From Gymnodinialimonas ceratoperidinii (lineage in GTDB: Bacteria; Pseudomonadota; Alphaproteobacteria; Rhodobacterales; Rhodobacteraceae), in contig NZ_CP079194.1 of NCBI RefSeq assembly GCF_019297855.1, positions 731,501-795,500 on the forward strand: 64,000 bases of DNA. The letters run 5' to 3'. Within the stretch, counting starts at the first letter, position 1. Each line of letters opens with the position of its first letter. The notes below the pieces were generated by a model, which made no database searches, had not been told where the DNA came from, and worked only from the letters and a program-made list of their open reading frames with translations. Of the stretch, positions 17,666 through 26,070 are shown piece after piece. The position numbers and the translations under genes were made by a program.

Positions 17666-18475
17666 ATGGGCCTTTCCATCCAAGGCAAGACTGCCATCGT
17701 GACCGGTGCCGCGAACGGCGTCGGGCTCGCGATTGCCCGCCACTTCATCGACCGCGGCGCGAACGTGATGTTCGCCGACCGCGACAAGTCGCGGCTGAAG
17801 GACGAATGCGGCGAGACGGAAGGCAGCGACGAGAACATTCGCTACTTCTCGGGCGACCTGCGCGAGAGGCTGACGGTCGAGAACCTGATCTCTGCCACCA
17901 TCGACGCCTACGACCGCGTCGACATCTTGGTAAACGCTTCGCGGCAGGTGATGACAACCGACGCGCTGGATCCGACGGATACCTCTGTCGAGACGATGCT
18001 GGAGCAGAACCTTTACCCCTCGCTTCGGCTGTCTCAGGCGGTGGCAAAGCGGATGATCGCGCAGGCCGAGGCTGACGGACAGGAAGAGGGGCCGATCGGC
18101 TCGATCGTGAACATCTCCTCCATCGCCGCGCGGCGGACGCATCCTGATCTGCTCGGCTATTCCATCGCGACGGCGGCCCTTGATCAGGCGACGCGCAACC
18201 TCGCCGTGGCTTTCGCGAGCCACCGCATCCGCGTGAACGGCGTGGCTTTCGGCTCGGTCATGTCGGCGAGCCTGAAGGATTCCCTGAACGAGACGGACGG
18301 GCTGCGGAAAGAAATCCGCCAGTGCACGCCTATGGGCCGCATCGCCTCAGCGCGCGAGGTGACGGCAGCGGTGCAATTCTTGGCGTCTGACGGTGCAGGC
18401 TTCGTGACCGGGGAAGTGATCACCGTCGATGGCGGCCGCACCCTGCTCGATTCGGTCTCGACCGCGGCGCATTGA
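17666..18475 (+). CDS. SDR family protein with altered active site
   Basis: 269 residues with the Rossmann motif TGAANGVG (13-20) and the overall classical SDR length and order, ending with GEVITVDGGRTL. The active site is unusual: Ser is kept (NISS, 151-152) and Tyr165 is kept, but the Lys at Y+4 is Thr169 (YSIAT). The NNAG strand is replaced by VNAS (89-92). Classical SDR catalysis needs the Lys, so this may be a non-catalytic or redirected member. Ribosome site AAGGA lies in the 32-base gap after the methyltransferase. Confidence 0.82.
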   Translation: MGLSIQGKTAIVTGAANGVGLAIARHFIDRGANVMFADRDKSRLKDECGETEGSDENIRYFSGDLRERLTVENLISATIDAYDRVDILVNASRQVMTTDALDPTDTSVETMLEQNLYPSLRLSQAVAKRMIAQAEADGQEEGPIGSIVNISSIAARRTHPDLLGYSIATAALDQATRNLAVAFASHRIRVNGVAFGSVMSASLKDSLNETDGLRKEIRQCTPMGRIASAREVTAAVQFLASDGAGFVTGEVITVDGGRTLLDSVSTAAH

Positions 18476-18523
18476 TCGCGGGACGTCTGGCGCCCTGCCT
18501 TGATGGCGACGGATGCTTGCGGT

Positions 18524-18880
18524 TCAGCACCGCTCCACCACCAGATCGCGAAACCAGTAGCGCCGCCCATCCGAGGTGATCAACCGCCGCCCGCGAAACC
18601 GGGCGGTGACGATGCCCTGGGCCTGCGTGCTCTCCGCGAAGTCGCGGCGCCACGGGCCAAGGCGCTTGGCGTGAAATGTGATTGAGTGGAAATTCTCGCC
18701 GTCCGGCGTGGTGAGGTAGCAGCCGTTCTCCACCACCCCGCCCTCGGTCGCGCGCCGCGTCTCAACGGCCCGGAACAGGGTGCGAAACAGCGCCTTCTGA
18801 CTGGCGCCGTCTGGCACGAGATAGAACGCCGTCTGCCGGTCACTGGCGTACCAAATTCCGGGCAGACGGGGTTCCATCAT
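18524..18880 (-). CDS. Hypothetical protein, 118 aa
   Basis: Soluble, Arg-rich, no signal peptide. Begins MMEPRLPGIWYASDRQTAFY and ends with RRYWFRDLVVERC. I do not recognise the family. It starts 6 bases after the stop of the TrcR-type regulator gene on the same strand, which supports expression as the second gene of that unit. Confidence 0.6.
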   Translation of the reverse strand: MMEPRLPGIWYASDRQTAFYLVPDGASQKALFRTLFRAVETRRATEGGVVENGCYLTTPDGENFHSITFHAKRLGPWRRDFAESTQAQGIVTARFRGRRLITSDGRRYWFRDLVVERC

Positions 18881-18886
18881 CGCATA

Positions 18887-19639
18887 TCAGCTTTCGTCTT
18901 CATCCTCGTCGTCTTCGCTGCTCGCAGGCAGGTTGAAGAACGTCTCGGCATCCGGCGTCTCTTCGGGCTTCTCCTCTTCCTCGTTCGAGGAGAGCGAGAA
19001 GGTCTCGAGGCCGGCGATTGACGAAGGCACAGTGTTGTCCACGTCCATCCCGAGCGAGGTCTGGGTGGACACCAGCTTGCGACGCTCGTCATCGGACATC
19101 GCGGCCCCTTCGGCCAGCTTCTTGGCGTTTGCCTTCTGCACCGCCGCGTCCAGTTCGGACTGCTTGCAGAGGCCGAGAGCCACGGGATCAATCGGCTGGA
19201 TGTTGTTGATGTTCCAGTGGGTCCGCTCGCGGATCGCCTGGATCGTGGGCTTGGTCGTGCCGACGAGTTTCGAGACCTGGCCATCGCTCAACTCGGGGTG
19301 GAATTTCACCAGCCAGAGGATCGAGGCCGGACGGTCCTGGCGCTTGGACAGCGGCGTATACCGCGGACCGCGGCGCTTCTCCTCACCGACGGCGGCGGAG
19401 TTGAACTTCAGCTGCAGCTTGTGATGCGGGTTCGCCTCGGCCTTGTCGATCTCTTCCTGGGTCAGCTGGTTGTTGACGATGGGGTCAAAGCCCTTCACGC
19501 CGGTGGCCACGTCGCCATCGGCAATGCCCTGGACTTCCAGCTCATGCAGACCGCAGAAATCGCCGATCTGCTTGAAGCTCAGCGTCGTGTTGTCGACCAG
19601 CCAGACAGCAGTGGCTTTCGTCATGATCGGTTTGTTCAT
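18887..19639 (-). CDS. DUF1013 family cell-cycle regulator (TrcR-type)
   Basis: 250 residues from the ATG at 19639, chosen because GGAGGG lies 7 bases before it; an upstream in-frame ATG at 19660 has no such site. The sequence KATAVWLVDNTTLSFKQIGD and the GDVATGVKGFDPIVNNQLTQ and PASILWLVKFHPELSDGQVS segments are the conserved DUF1013 core, with helix-turn-helix-like parts (SDGQVSKLVGTTKPTIQAIR). Family members are alphaproteobacterial transcription regulators (TrcR). The last ~40 residues are very acidic. Divergent from the RNase T2 gene. Confidence 0.88.
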   Translation of the reverse strand: MNKPIMTKATAVWLVDNTTLSFKQIGDFCGLHELEVQGIADGDVATGVKGFDPIVNNQLTQEEIDKAEANPHHKLQLKFNSAAVGEEKRRGPRYTPLSKRQDRPASILWLVKFHPELSDGQVSKLVGTTKPTIQAIRERTHWNINNIQPIDPVALGLCKQSELDAAVQKANAKKLAEGAAMSDDERRKLVSTQTSLGMDVDNTVPSSIAGLETFSLSSNEEEEKPEETPDAETFFNLPASSEDDEDEDES

Positions 19640-19776
19640 CTCAAATCCCTCCGGGTACATCCAAGCACGGGGAACAAGGCCGGTGGAAGCGGCTGCAAGA
19701 CGGGGCCTTGCGGTTCCTCGATTTCAGGAAAATCACGAGGTATATAGGCCCAACACGGCTCTGAGGGAAGACCCAA

Positions 19777-20409
19777 ATGAAACGATTGATATTGGCGCTG
19801 ATCTTCGCCTCCGGCATGGCGCAGGCAGACGGCGAAGCTGCCGGGGATTTCGACTACTACGTGATGAGCCTGAGCTGGACGCCCACATGGTGCGTGCTGG
19901 AAGGCGATGATCGCGGCTCGCCGCAATGCGACGCGGGGCAGGGGTTCGGCTTCACCCTGCACGGGCTCTGGCCCCAATACGAAGAGGGTTGGCCGGCCTA
20001 TTGTCCCACGGCGCTGCGCGCGCCGTCTCGCGGGATGACCGGCGAAATGGCCGATATCATGGGCACCTCTGGGCTGGCGTGGCATCAATGGCGCAAGCAC
20101 GGCGTCTGCTCCGGGCTGGAGGCGCGCGACTACTTTGCCCTCTCGCGGCGGGCTTACGAAAGCGTCACCCGTCCCGATCTCCTGCGGCGTCTCGATAACG
20201 AGGTACGCGTGCCGGCCACGGTGATCGAGGAGGCCTTTCTGGAGGTGAACCCGCAGTTGGAGCCCGATATGTTGACCGTCACCTGCCGGGCAAATCGGAT
20301 CCAAGAGGTGCGCGTCTGTCTGACCCGGGAGTTGGAACCCAGAACTTGCGGCGCCGACGTGATCCGCGATTGCCGCTCCCCGGACGCGCTTCTCTCACCA
20401 ATGCGGTAG
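19777..20409 (+). CDS. Secreted ribonuclease T2 family protein
   Basis: 210 residues with a signal peptide (MKRLILALIFASGMAQA). RNase T2 enzymes cleave single-stranded RNA through 2',3'-cyclic phosphates. CAS I is FTLHGLWPQ (H62); CAS II is WHQWRKHGVC (H103, H108). The usual catalytic Glu of HEWxKHG is Gln104, which could lower activity or be normal for this subfamily. Cysteines C39, C51, C76 and C111 allow disulfides, fitting a periplasmic or secreted protein. A copy of the 3' hairpin element follows. Confidence 0.9.
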   Translation: MKRLILALIFASGMAQADGEAAGDFDYYVMSLSWTPTWCVLEGDDRGSPQCDAGQGFGFTLHGLWPQYEEGWPAYCPTALRAPSRGMTGEMADIMGTSGLAWHQWRKHGVCSGLEARDYFALSRRAYESVTRPDLLRRLDNEVRVPATVIEEAFLEVNPQLEPDMLTVTCRANRIQEVRVCLTRELEPRTCGADVIRDCRSPDALLSPMR

Positions 20410-20424
20410 ACGCGATTGAGGGGC

Positions 20425-20493
20425 GGGGGGCTGTCTGCCCCCCGGCGCACCTGCGGCGCGCTCCCCCCGACCGTACTTGTGAAAAGATGAAGG
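20425..20493 (+). repeat. Composite 3' element, copy A2
   Basis: Perfect 7-bp stem GGGGGGC/GCCCCCC with 5-base loop (20425-20443), a spacer containing GCTCCCC, then GTACTTGTGAAAAGATGAAG (20473-20492). It starts 16 bases after the RNase T2 stop and matches copy A1 at 4909-4958 in order and sequence. Confidence 0.7.
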
Positions 20494-20753
20494 GGCCCTT
20501 TACGCTTTCTTAACGTCCTTCGTCGAAGCTTGAGGCGCGCCGCGCGGTGAGAGCTGAGGCGGTGCTCAAGTGGACCCTCATTCGGCGGAGAAGCAGGCCA
20601 GGTTTGAGCCCCGATCGCCGAGTGAGCGTCCGCTTCGAGGGAGAGCGGACCTCCCATTTCACCTTGGCTTTACAACTCATGGTGCAACGGGTGCAGCGGC
20701 GCGGCGCAGTTCTTCAGGCGCCGCGACGGTAGCGAAATTGTTCAAATAGTAGA

Positions 20754-20776
20754 GTGCAGCTTTGCTGCGCCTTTTT
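20754..20776 (+). terminator. Possible rho-independent terminator (plus strand)
   Basis: GTGCAGC (20754-20760), TTT loop, GCTGCGC (20764-20770), then C and five T. Orientation is opposite to recR and 345 bases beyond the RNase T2 stop. Confidence 0.45.
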
Positions 20777-20782
20777 CCCAGG

Positions 20783-21382
20783 TCACAGGCTTTTCCGAGC
20801 GCGCAACGCCGCGGAGATCGTGCCATCGTCGAGGTAGTCCAGCTCCCCGCCGATCGGGACGCCCTGCGCGAGGGAGGAGAGGCTCACGCCCAATGCCGCC
20901 AGTTCATCTGCGATGTAATGGGCGGTCGTCTGACCGTCGACGGTGGCATTCAGGGCGAGGATCACCTCGGTGATGCCTTCATCCGCCATGCGTGCCTTCA
21001 GTTTGGGGATGCCGAGGTCTTCGGGTCCCACGTCATCGAGTGCCGAGAGGGTGCCGCCCAATACGTGGTAGCGCCCCTTGAAAGCCTGGCCGCGTTCCAT
21101 AGCCCAGAGATCCGCCACGTCTTCGACGACGCAGAGTTCTCCGGTTGCCCGGCGCACGTCCTTGCAGATGGCGCAGAGATCCTCGGTGCCGATGTTGCCG
21201 CAGTTCACGCATTCCCGCGCCGTTTCTGCCACCCGGCCCATCGTTTCGGCCAGCGGCCGCATCAACGCGCCGCGTTTCTTGATCAGCGTGAGCACCGCGC
21301 GCCGAGCCGACCGGGGGCCAAGCCCCGGCAGGCGGGCCATGATTCCGATCAGCTCCTCGATATCCTTGGGCGCATCAGCCAC
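20783..21382 (-). CDS. recR: Recombination protein RecR
   Basis: 199 residues, full length. Helix-hairpin-helix [18 protein letters not shown]4 zinc finger ([16 protein letters not shown]) and Toprim segment ([30 protein letters not shown]) are all present. RecR with RecO/RecF loads RecA at gaps. Third gene of the dnaX-ybaB-recR unit, 3 bases after the ybaB stop. Confidence 0.97.
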   Translation of the reverse strand: MADAPKDIEELIGIMARLPGLGPRSARRAVLTLIKKRGALMRPLAETMGRVAETARECVNCGNIGTEDLCAICKDVRRATGELCVVEDVADLWAMERGQAFKGRYHVLGGTLSALDDVGPEDLGIPKLKARMADEGITEVILALNATVDGQTTAHYIADELAALGVSLSSLAQGVPIGGELDYLDDGTISAALRARKSL

Positions 21383-21385
21383 GCG

Positions 21386-21730
21386 TCAGAACGGCAGCTT
21401 CATGCCGGCGGGGAGGCCCAGTTCTTCGGTCATCTTCTGGATCTCTTCGCTGTGCTTGTCCTGCGCCTTGGACTGGGCGTCCTTGATCGCGGCGAGGATC
21501 AGGTCCTCCACGACTTCTTTCTCGTCGGGGTTGAAGATCGACGGGTCGATATCCAGCGCCGTCAACTCGCCCTTCGCGGTGGCCGTTGCCTTGACCAGCC
21601 CGGCGCCGCTTTCGCCCTGCACGGTGATGGAAGAGAGGCCTTCCTGGACCTCGGCCATCTTGCCCTGCATTTCCTGCGCCTGCTTCATCATCTTGGCCAT
21701 GTCGCCAATGCCGCCCAAACCCTTCAACAT
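21386..21730 (-). CDS. YbaB/EbfC family nucleoid-associated protein
   Basis: 114 residues from the ATG at 21730 (GGAGAG upstream; the longer frame has no similarity). The N-terminal MLKGLGGIGDMAKMMKQAQE and the central GELTALDIDPSIFNPDEKEV match the YbaB family, which forms DNA-binding dimers. Placed between dnaX and recR as in most bacteria. Confidence 0.95.
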   Translation of the reverse strand: MLKGLGGIGDMAKMMKQAQEMQGKMAEVQEGLSSITVQGESGAGLVKATATAKGELTALDIDPSIFNPDEKEVVEDLILAAIKDAQSKAQDKHSEEIQKMTEELGLPAGMKLPF

Positions 21731-21800
21731 CTCGGTCTCTCCAATTGATCGCGTTTGTCCACAAGTATGCTGTGGAGCGGCGCCCCACAAGTCACCCGCG

Positions 21801-21900
21801 CTCAAGTAGCCCGCACGGGCGATAGCGCAAAGAAGTACCGCTCAAGTAGCCCGCACGGGCGATAGCGCAAAGAAGTACCGCTCACGTAGCCCGTACCGGC
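21801..21900. repeat. Perfect 40-bp tandem duplication with third partial unit
   Basis: Bases 21801-21840 and 21841-21880 are identical over all 40 positions; 21881-21900 is a half unit with three substitutions. Each unit contains GCCCG-CA-CGGGC, a short inverted repeat. Lies between the dnaX stop and the ybaB start, about 70 bases before the latter. Confidence 0.95.
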
Positions 21901-21907
21901 GGAGTGG

Positions 21908-23668
21908 CTACTCGTCCTCGAACGGATCCCAATCGTCGGCCTCTTCCGGGATTTCCTCCAGCGCGGTGGCGGCGGCTTCCATTTCGAGGTCGGCGTGGCT
22001 GCGGATCTCGGCGATGCGGGCGTTCGGGAAGCGCGACAGGACGGCCTGCATCAGGGGGTGCTTCGTGACCTCGGCCTCGACCGCGCGTTGGGCGGCTTGT
22101 TCCTGTTCCTGAATCGTTTCGCCGCCGCCCGAGGAGGCCACGGTGATGCCCCACCGCGCGCCCGTCGCGGTCTGCAACATGCGGCCGAGGCGGGGGATCA
22201 GATCGCGGGGGGCGGTTTCCGTCACTTCCACCTCAAGGCGGCCGGGGGCGTAGGACACCAGACGGAGCGCGGTTTTCACCTCGATCAACAGCTTGATATC
22301 GCGCGCGGATTCGATCAGCGCCACGACAGATGCGAAGGTCGGGTAGACCGAGAGGTCGGGGCCCGTCTGCGGTGCCAGCGCTGCCTGCGCGCCGCCGCCG
22401 CCCAAGGGTGCCGATCCGCCTGTGCGTGCCTGAGGTCCCGGCCCCGAGACGCCGCCCCCGACGCCGCCGCCGTTGGACGGCGGGCCGCCTGCGGGTCGGG
22501 GTGTCTCGGCCAGCTTCTTCACCAGATCGCCGGGCGATGGCAGATCCGCCACGTGGGTCAGGCGGATCACGGCCATTTCGGCGGCCATCATCGCGTTGGG
22601 GGCCATGGCGACCTCTTCCAGCGCCTTCAGCAGCATCTGCCACATCCGCGTCAGCACGCGCATCGGCAGCTTCTCGGCCAGCACCAGCCCGCGGGCGCGC
22701 TCGTCCGGGGCGATTGTCGGATCTTCCGCCGCATCGGTCGTGATCGAGATCACCGAAAGCCAGTGGGTGATCTCGGCCAGGTCACGCAGCACGGCGACCG
22801 GATCGGCACCATCGGCGTATTGCGCGCTCAACTCGTCGAGCGCCTTTGCCGCGTCGCCCGCCATGATCGCCTCGAAGAGGTCCATCACCCGGCCGCGGTC
22901 GGCGAGGCCCAACATCGCGCGCACCTGGTCGGCGGTGGTCTCCCCCGCGCCATGGGCAATGGCCTGGTCGAGCAGGCTCATCGCGTCGCGAACCGATCCC
23001 TCGGCGGCGCGGGTGATCAGGGCGACGGCATCCTCGGCGATCTCGGCGCCTTCCAGCCCGGCGACCCGTTGCAGGTGGGCGATCATCACCTCAGGCTCGA
23101 TCCGGCGCAGGTCGAAGCGCTGACAGCGCGAGAGGACCGTCACGGGCACCTTGCGGATTTCGGTCGTGGCGAAGAGGAATTTCACGTGGGCGGGCGGCTC
23201 TTCCAGCGTCTTGAGCAGCGCGTTGAAGGCCGAGGTCGACAGCATGTGAACTTCGTCGATGATGAAGATCTTGTAGCGCGCCTGGGCGGCGCGGTAGCTG
23301 ACCGTCTCGATGATCGCATCGCGGATGTTCTGCACGCCGGTATTGGAGGCGGCGTCCATCTCCATCACGTCGACATGGCGACCCTCGGCGATCGCGACGC
23401 AGTTCTCGCAGACGCCGCAGGGGTCCGTGGTGGGGCCGCCCTCACCATCGGCACCGATGCAGTTCAGACCCTTGGCGATGATCCGTGCGGTGGTCGTCTT
23501 GCCGGTGCCACGGATACCGGTGAGCATGAAGGCCTGGGCGATGCGGTCGGCCTCGAAGGCGTTCTTCAGGGTGCGCACCATCGCGTCCTGGCCGATCAGG
23601 TCGGCGAAGGTCGCGGGGCGGTACTTGCGCGCAAGAACCTGGTAGCCAGAATCGGGGGTTTCGCTCAT
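21908..23668 (-). CDS. dnaX: DNA polymerase III subunits gamma and tau
   Basis: 586 residues. AAA+ clamp-loader ATPase: Walker A LTGIRGTGKTTTARI (about 52), zinc module with CGVCENC, Walker B/DEAD-type IIDEVHMLS, and sensor 1 with arginine finger (VTVLSRCQRFDLRR). Gly/Pro-rich linker around 385-430, then a tau C-terminal domain ending in acidic residues. Forms the clamp loader and links polymerase to helicase. I see no A-rich slippery site that would give a short gamma by frameshift. First gene of the dnaX-ybaB-recR unit. Confidence 0.97.
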   Translation of the reverse strand: MSETPDSGYQVLARKYRPATFADLIGQDAMVRTLKNAFEADRIAQAFMLTGIRGTGKTTTARIIAKGLNCIGADGEGGPTTDPCGVCENCVAIAEGRHVDVMEMDAASNTGVQNIRDAIIETVSYRAAQARYKIFIIDEVHMLSTSAFNALLKTLEEPPAHVKFLFATTEIRKVPVTVLSRCQRFDLRRIEPEVMIAHLQRVAGLEGAEIAEDAVALITRAAEGSVRDAMSLLDQAIAHGAGETTADQVRAMLGLADRGRVMDLFEAIMAGDAAKALDELSAQYADGADPVAVLRDLAEITHWLSVISITTDAAEDPTIAPDERARGLVLAEKLPMRVLTRMWQMLLKALEEVAMAPNAMMAAEMAVIRLTHVADLPSPGDLVKKLAETPRPAGGPPSNGGGVGGGVSGPGPQARTGGSAPLGGGGAQAALAPQTGPDLSVYPTFASVVALIESARDIKLLIEVKTALRLVSYAPGRLEVEVTETAPRDLIPRLGRMLQTATGARWGITVASSGGGETIQEQEQAAQRAVEAEVTKHPLMQAVLSRFPNARIAEIRSHADLEMEAAATALEEIPEEADDWDPFEDE

Positions 23669-23728
23669 GTCGCCTCGCGCCTGTGGTTGGCGCCAAACTA
23701 AGGCTCCGCCCGCGCGCCGTCCACCGGA

Positions 23729-24112
23729 TTAGAGCAGCCAGAGAATTACGCCGGTCATGATCGAGCCCAGGGCGAGAATCGTCGCCGTGATGGTCATCGA
23801 CGATCTCGATTTCGGCGAAGTAGCGTGATCCTCCATCCGGTCCAGCGTCACGCAGGCCTGCTGCCGCGCGCTGTAGAAGATGTAGCAAGCCACCACGATG
23901 AAAACGCTCGAGGTTGCCTTGGCGGCCCATGTCGGGTCGAAGTCACCGAAAACGGCCTTCAGGCCCAAGGCGATCGCGACAGAGGCCAGTCCGGTGCGCA
24001 TCCACCCCGCGAAGGTCCGCTCGTTGGCGAGGATCGTGCGATCCTCCGCCCAGTTCGTGCGTTCCTCGGCCATCTTGGTCTTGTCGCCGTCGTAGATGTA
24101 ATCTTCTTCCAT
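23729..24112 (-). CDS. YidH/DUF202 family membrane protein
   Basis: 127 residues. TNWAEDRTILANERTFAGWM followed by RTGLASVAIALGLKAVFG is the DUF202 signature, with three hydrophobic segments (about 40-57, 68-83, 105-126). Small inner-membrane protein of unknown function. Single gene; upstream region is shared with the divergent DUF6404-like gene. Confidence 0.9.
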   Translation of the reverse strand: MEEDYIYDGDKTKMAEERTNWAEDRTILANERTFAGWMRTGLASVAIALGLKAVFGDFDPTWAAKATSSVFIVVACYIFYSARQQACVTLDRMEDHATSPKSRSSMTITATILALGSIMTGVILWLL

Positions 24113-24255
24113 GGGGTGAGTTTAGGGCCGACACACGTAAAGTCGAGCGCATCAAGGGCGAAACCTGCACGCGCGGTTCGGTCGCGGCCTGCCGCTGCCG
24201 CTTGTTCCGACCCGTGAAGACGCTATCAAGATCACGAACGTTCCGAGAGGCCGCA

Positions 24256-24615
24256 ATGGATGATCCTTACGAGACCCGCCTTGCCCGCGCGATGGCCGAG
24301 CTGGAGGCTTCCTCGATTCGCCGCCTCAACTACGCGCCGCCGATGTTTCGCATCGCCCGCGCGCTCGGGCTGAAGCCGCGCCCGCCGCATTACATGAGCT
24401 TTCGCCGCGCCGTGCTGTTGCTCGGGCCGTTCCTCGGGGCCTTGTGGGGGGGCTTGATGTGGCTGTTGCAAGGGCGTGGCGCGGATCAGGTCGTGCCGAC
24501 GCCGGTGATTCTGCTGGCCTCGATCCTTGCGGGCATGGGTATCGGCCTGTTGATGGCCGCCTACTACCGGTGGGCCGGGGCCGAGGCAGGATTGTCGAAG
24601 TGGGAAGACCTCTGA
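24256..24615 (+). CDS. DUF6404-like membrane protein, 119 aa
   Basis: Starts at 24256 (GAGAGG upstream). N-terminal soluble part YETRLARAMAELEASSIRRL then LKPRPPHYMSFRRAVLL, followed by two hydrophobic segments (about 58-76 and 86-104). The Y..RL...LE...I.R and RPPH pattern resembles DUF6404 proteins; the assignment is from memory of the family pattern. Function unknown. Confidence 0.68.
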   Translation: MDDPYETRLARAMAELEASSIRRLNYAPPMFRIARALGLKPRPPHYMSFRRAVLLLGPFLGALWGGLMWLLQGRGADQVVPTPVILLASILAGMGIGLLMAAYYRWAGAEAGLSKWEDL

Positions 24616-24637
24616 CGCAGGGGCTTTTCACACCGCG

Positions 24638-25681
24638 CTATTTCTTGCCGCGTTTGCGCTTTGACGCGGCGATCACCGTCTTGGTCATCTTCTTGAAGTC
24701 CCGCTCCCGCGCGCGCCGTTCGTGGCTTGCCTCCTGGTTGATCTCGTCCTCGCGCACCAGCTTCAGGAAGCGTTTCACCCGGTCCGCGTCCAGCGTGCCC
24801 GCCGCTACCGCAGCCTGCACCGCGCATCCGGGCTCTGTCTCATGGGCGCAATCGCGGAACTTGCATTGTTCCGTCAGCGCCTCCACGTCGGCGAAAACCG
24901 CGCCGATCCCGTCGGCTGCATCGTTCAGGCGCAGGGCGCGCATGCCCGGCGTGTCGATCAGCCAGCCGCCGAAGATCGTCTGCGCCAAGCCGCGGGAGGT
25001 CGTCGTGTGACGGCCCTTCGCATCATCCTCGCGCACGCCCGCCGTGGCATCCTCGGCCCCGGTCAGCGCATTGGCGAGGGTCGTCTTGCCCACGCCAGAG
25101 GACCCGACGAGGGCGAAGGTCTGCCCGTTATCAGCCCAAGGCTTCAACACCTCGGCCGCATCCTCGGCCTTGGCGTTCATCGCGATGGCGGAGGCCAGCG
25201 GCGACAGCGCCTCGGCGCGACGCTCATAATCGCGGGGGTCCTCCGCCGTGTCGGACTTGGTGAGGATGATCAGCGGCACGCAACCAGCCGAGGCCGCCAT
25301 GGCAAGGTAGCGTTCCAGCCGGGCGATGTTGAAATCGGCGTTGCAGGAAGTGACGATCCCGAGCGTATCGACATTGGCCGCGATCAACTGCGTATCGAGG
25401 CCGGAGCCCGCTGCCCGGCGGGTCAGCAGCGTGTCACGCTCCAGCCGCCGCAGCACGATACCCTGCGCGGCATCGGCCAGAACCCAATCGCCGGTGACAT
25501 AATTTCCCGTGCTTTCCTCGCCTTGTGTGATCAGCCGCAGCGGGCCCTCGGCGCTCAACGCCGTGATCCGCGACCGCGAGACCTTGTTGACGCGCGCAGG
25601 CGTGGCGCCGGCGTCCTCATCGGTGAGCTGCGCGCTATGCCGAGGGGACCAGCCGAGGTCAGCAAGTGTGAGAGTGGTCAT
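24638..25681 (-). CDS. rsgA: Ribosome small-subunit-dependent GTPase A
   Basis: 347 residues from the ATG at 25681. An in-frame ATG eight codons upstream is possible but has no ribosome site. RsgA is a late 30S maturation GTPase. Order is OB fold, circularly permuted GTPase (G4 ILTKSD before G1 GSSGVGKTTLANAL, then DTPGMRAL), then the zinc motif with CKFRDCAHETEPGC and a very basic tail (ASKRKRGKK). Convergent with the DUF6404-like gene. Confidence 0.95.
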   Translation of the reverse strand: MTTLTLADLGWSPRHSAQLTDEDAGATPARVNKVSRSRITALSAEGPLRLITQGEESTGNYVTGDWVLADAAQGIVLRRLERDTLLTRRAAGSGLDTQLIAANVDTLGIVTSCNADFNIARLERYLAMAASAGCVPLIILTKSDTAEDPRDYERRAEALSPLASAIAMNAKAEDAAEVLKPWADNGQTFALVGSSGVGKTTLANALTGAEDATAGVREDDAKGRHTTTSRGLAQTIFGGWLIDTPGMRALRLNDAADGIGAVFADVEALTEQCKFRDCAHETEPGCAVQAAVAAGTLDADRVKRFLKLVREDEINQEASHERRARERDFKKMTKTVIAASKRKRGKK

Positions 25682-25848
25682 GTGTGATGCATCCCGAGAC
25701 GTCATGACGAATGGCGCACAAACCCCTGCGCCGTCAATTCTTAAGACTCGGTCTGATGGCGGACACGGGCCCGGAGAGGAGATGCATTCGGCATGAAGCC
25801 TCCGGTTCAGGGGTGGCCCGGCGCGGCCGTGGGGCAGGGGCCATGGCG

Positions 25849-25864
25849 GCGCGTCGAAACGCGC
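25849..25864 (-). terminator. UUCG-capped stem downstream of ffs
   Basis: On the minus strand GCGCGT TTCG ACGCGC: 6 bp stem with a very stable UUCG loop, a few bases beyond the expected 3' end of the SRP RNA. No T-run follows, so it may be a 3' processing or stability structure rather than a classic terminator. Confidence 0.5.
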
Positions 25865-25875
25865 GGATGTCTGGT

Positions 25876-25970
25876 GAGAGGCTGAACAACGACCCAAGCG
25901 GGAATCGTTACGGCTGCTTCCTTCCGGATCTGACCGAGTTGGCGAAGTGCTTGCCCGCGCCAACCCCTCG
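25876..25970 (-). ncRNA. ffs: Signal recognition particle RNA (4.5S-type)
   Basis: The minus strand contains the near-invariant SRP domain IV sequence GGTCAGATCCGGAAGGAAGC followed by AGCC (25912-25935). Flanking arms CAAGC and GCTTG, and outer GAGG and CCTC, pair to form the long hairpin of the small bacterial SRP RNA of about 95 bases. Binds Ffh and helps target membrane proteins to FtsY. Ends are estimated from pairing and may be off by several bases. A plausible promoter lies just upstream. Confidence 0.92.
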
Positions 25971-25976
25971 ATTGGC

Positions 25977-26005
25977 TAGATAAGGGCTCTGCGCCGGTTC
26001 CGCAA
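25977..26005 (-). promoter_or_regulatory. Likely sigma-70 promoter of ffs
   Basis: Minus strand TTGCGG (26000-26005), 17-base spacer, TATCTA (25977-25982), about 7 bases before the estimated RNA start. Confidence 0.5.
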
Positions 26006-26070
26006 GTCGCAGTTATTTGAACCGTTTGCAGTCTCGTGCGTTGGAGAAATGTCGACAGAGGAGAATGCCC

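Larger units (their letters stand above)
20410..20782. other. 373-base intergenic region between RNase T2 and recR
   Basis: The first ~85 bases hold the composite 3' element. The rest shows no convincing ORF or tRNA. On the plus strand it ends in a 7-bp hairpin (GTGCAGC TTT GCTGCGC with one G-T pair, 20754-20770) followed by CTTTTT, which looks like a terminator with no plus-strand gene just before it; a small RNA is possible but unproven. Confidence 0.5.

Noticed and set aside
20547..20732. 61-codon ORF between RNase T2 and recR
   Set aside because: No RBS, Arg-rich, no features beyond chance.
21908..23668. Programmed frameshift in dnaX giving gamma
   Set aside because: I looked for an A-rich slippery heptamer with a following hairpin near the linker and saw none.
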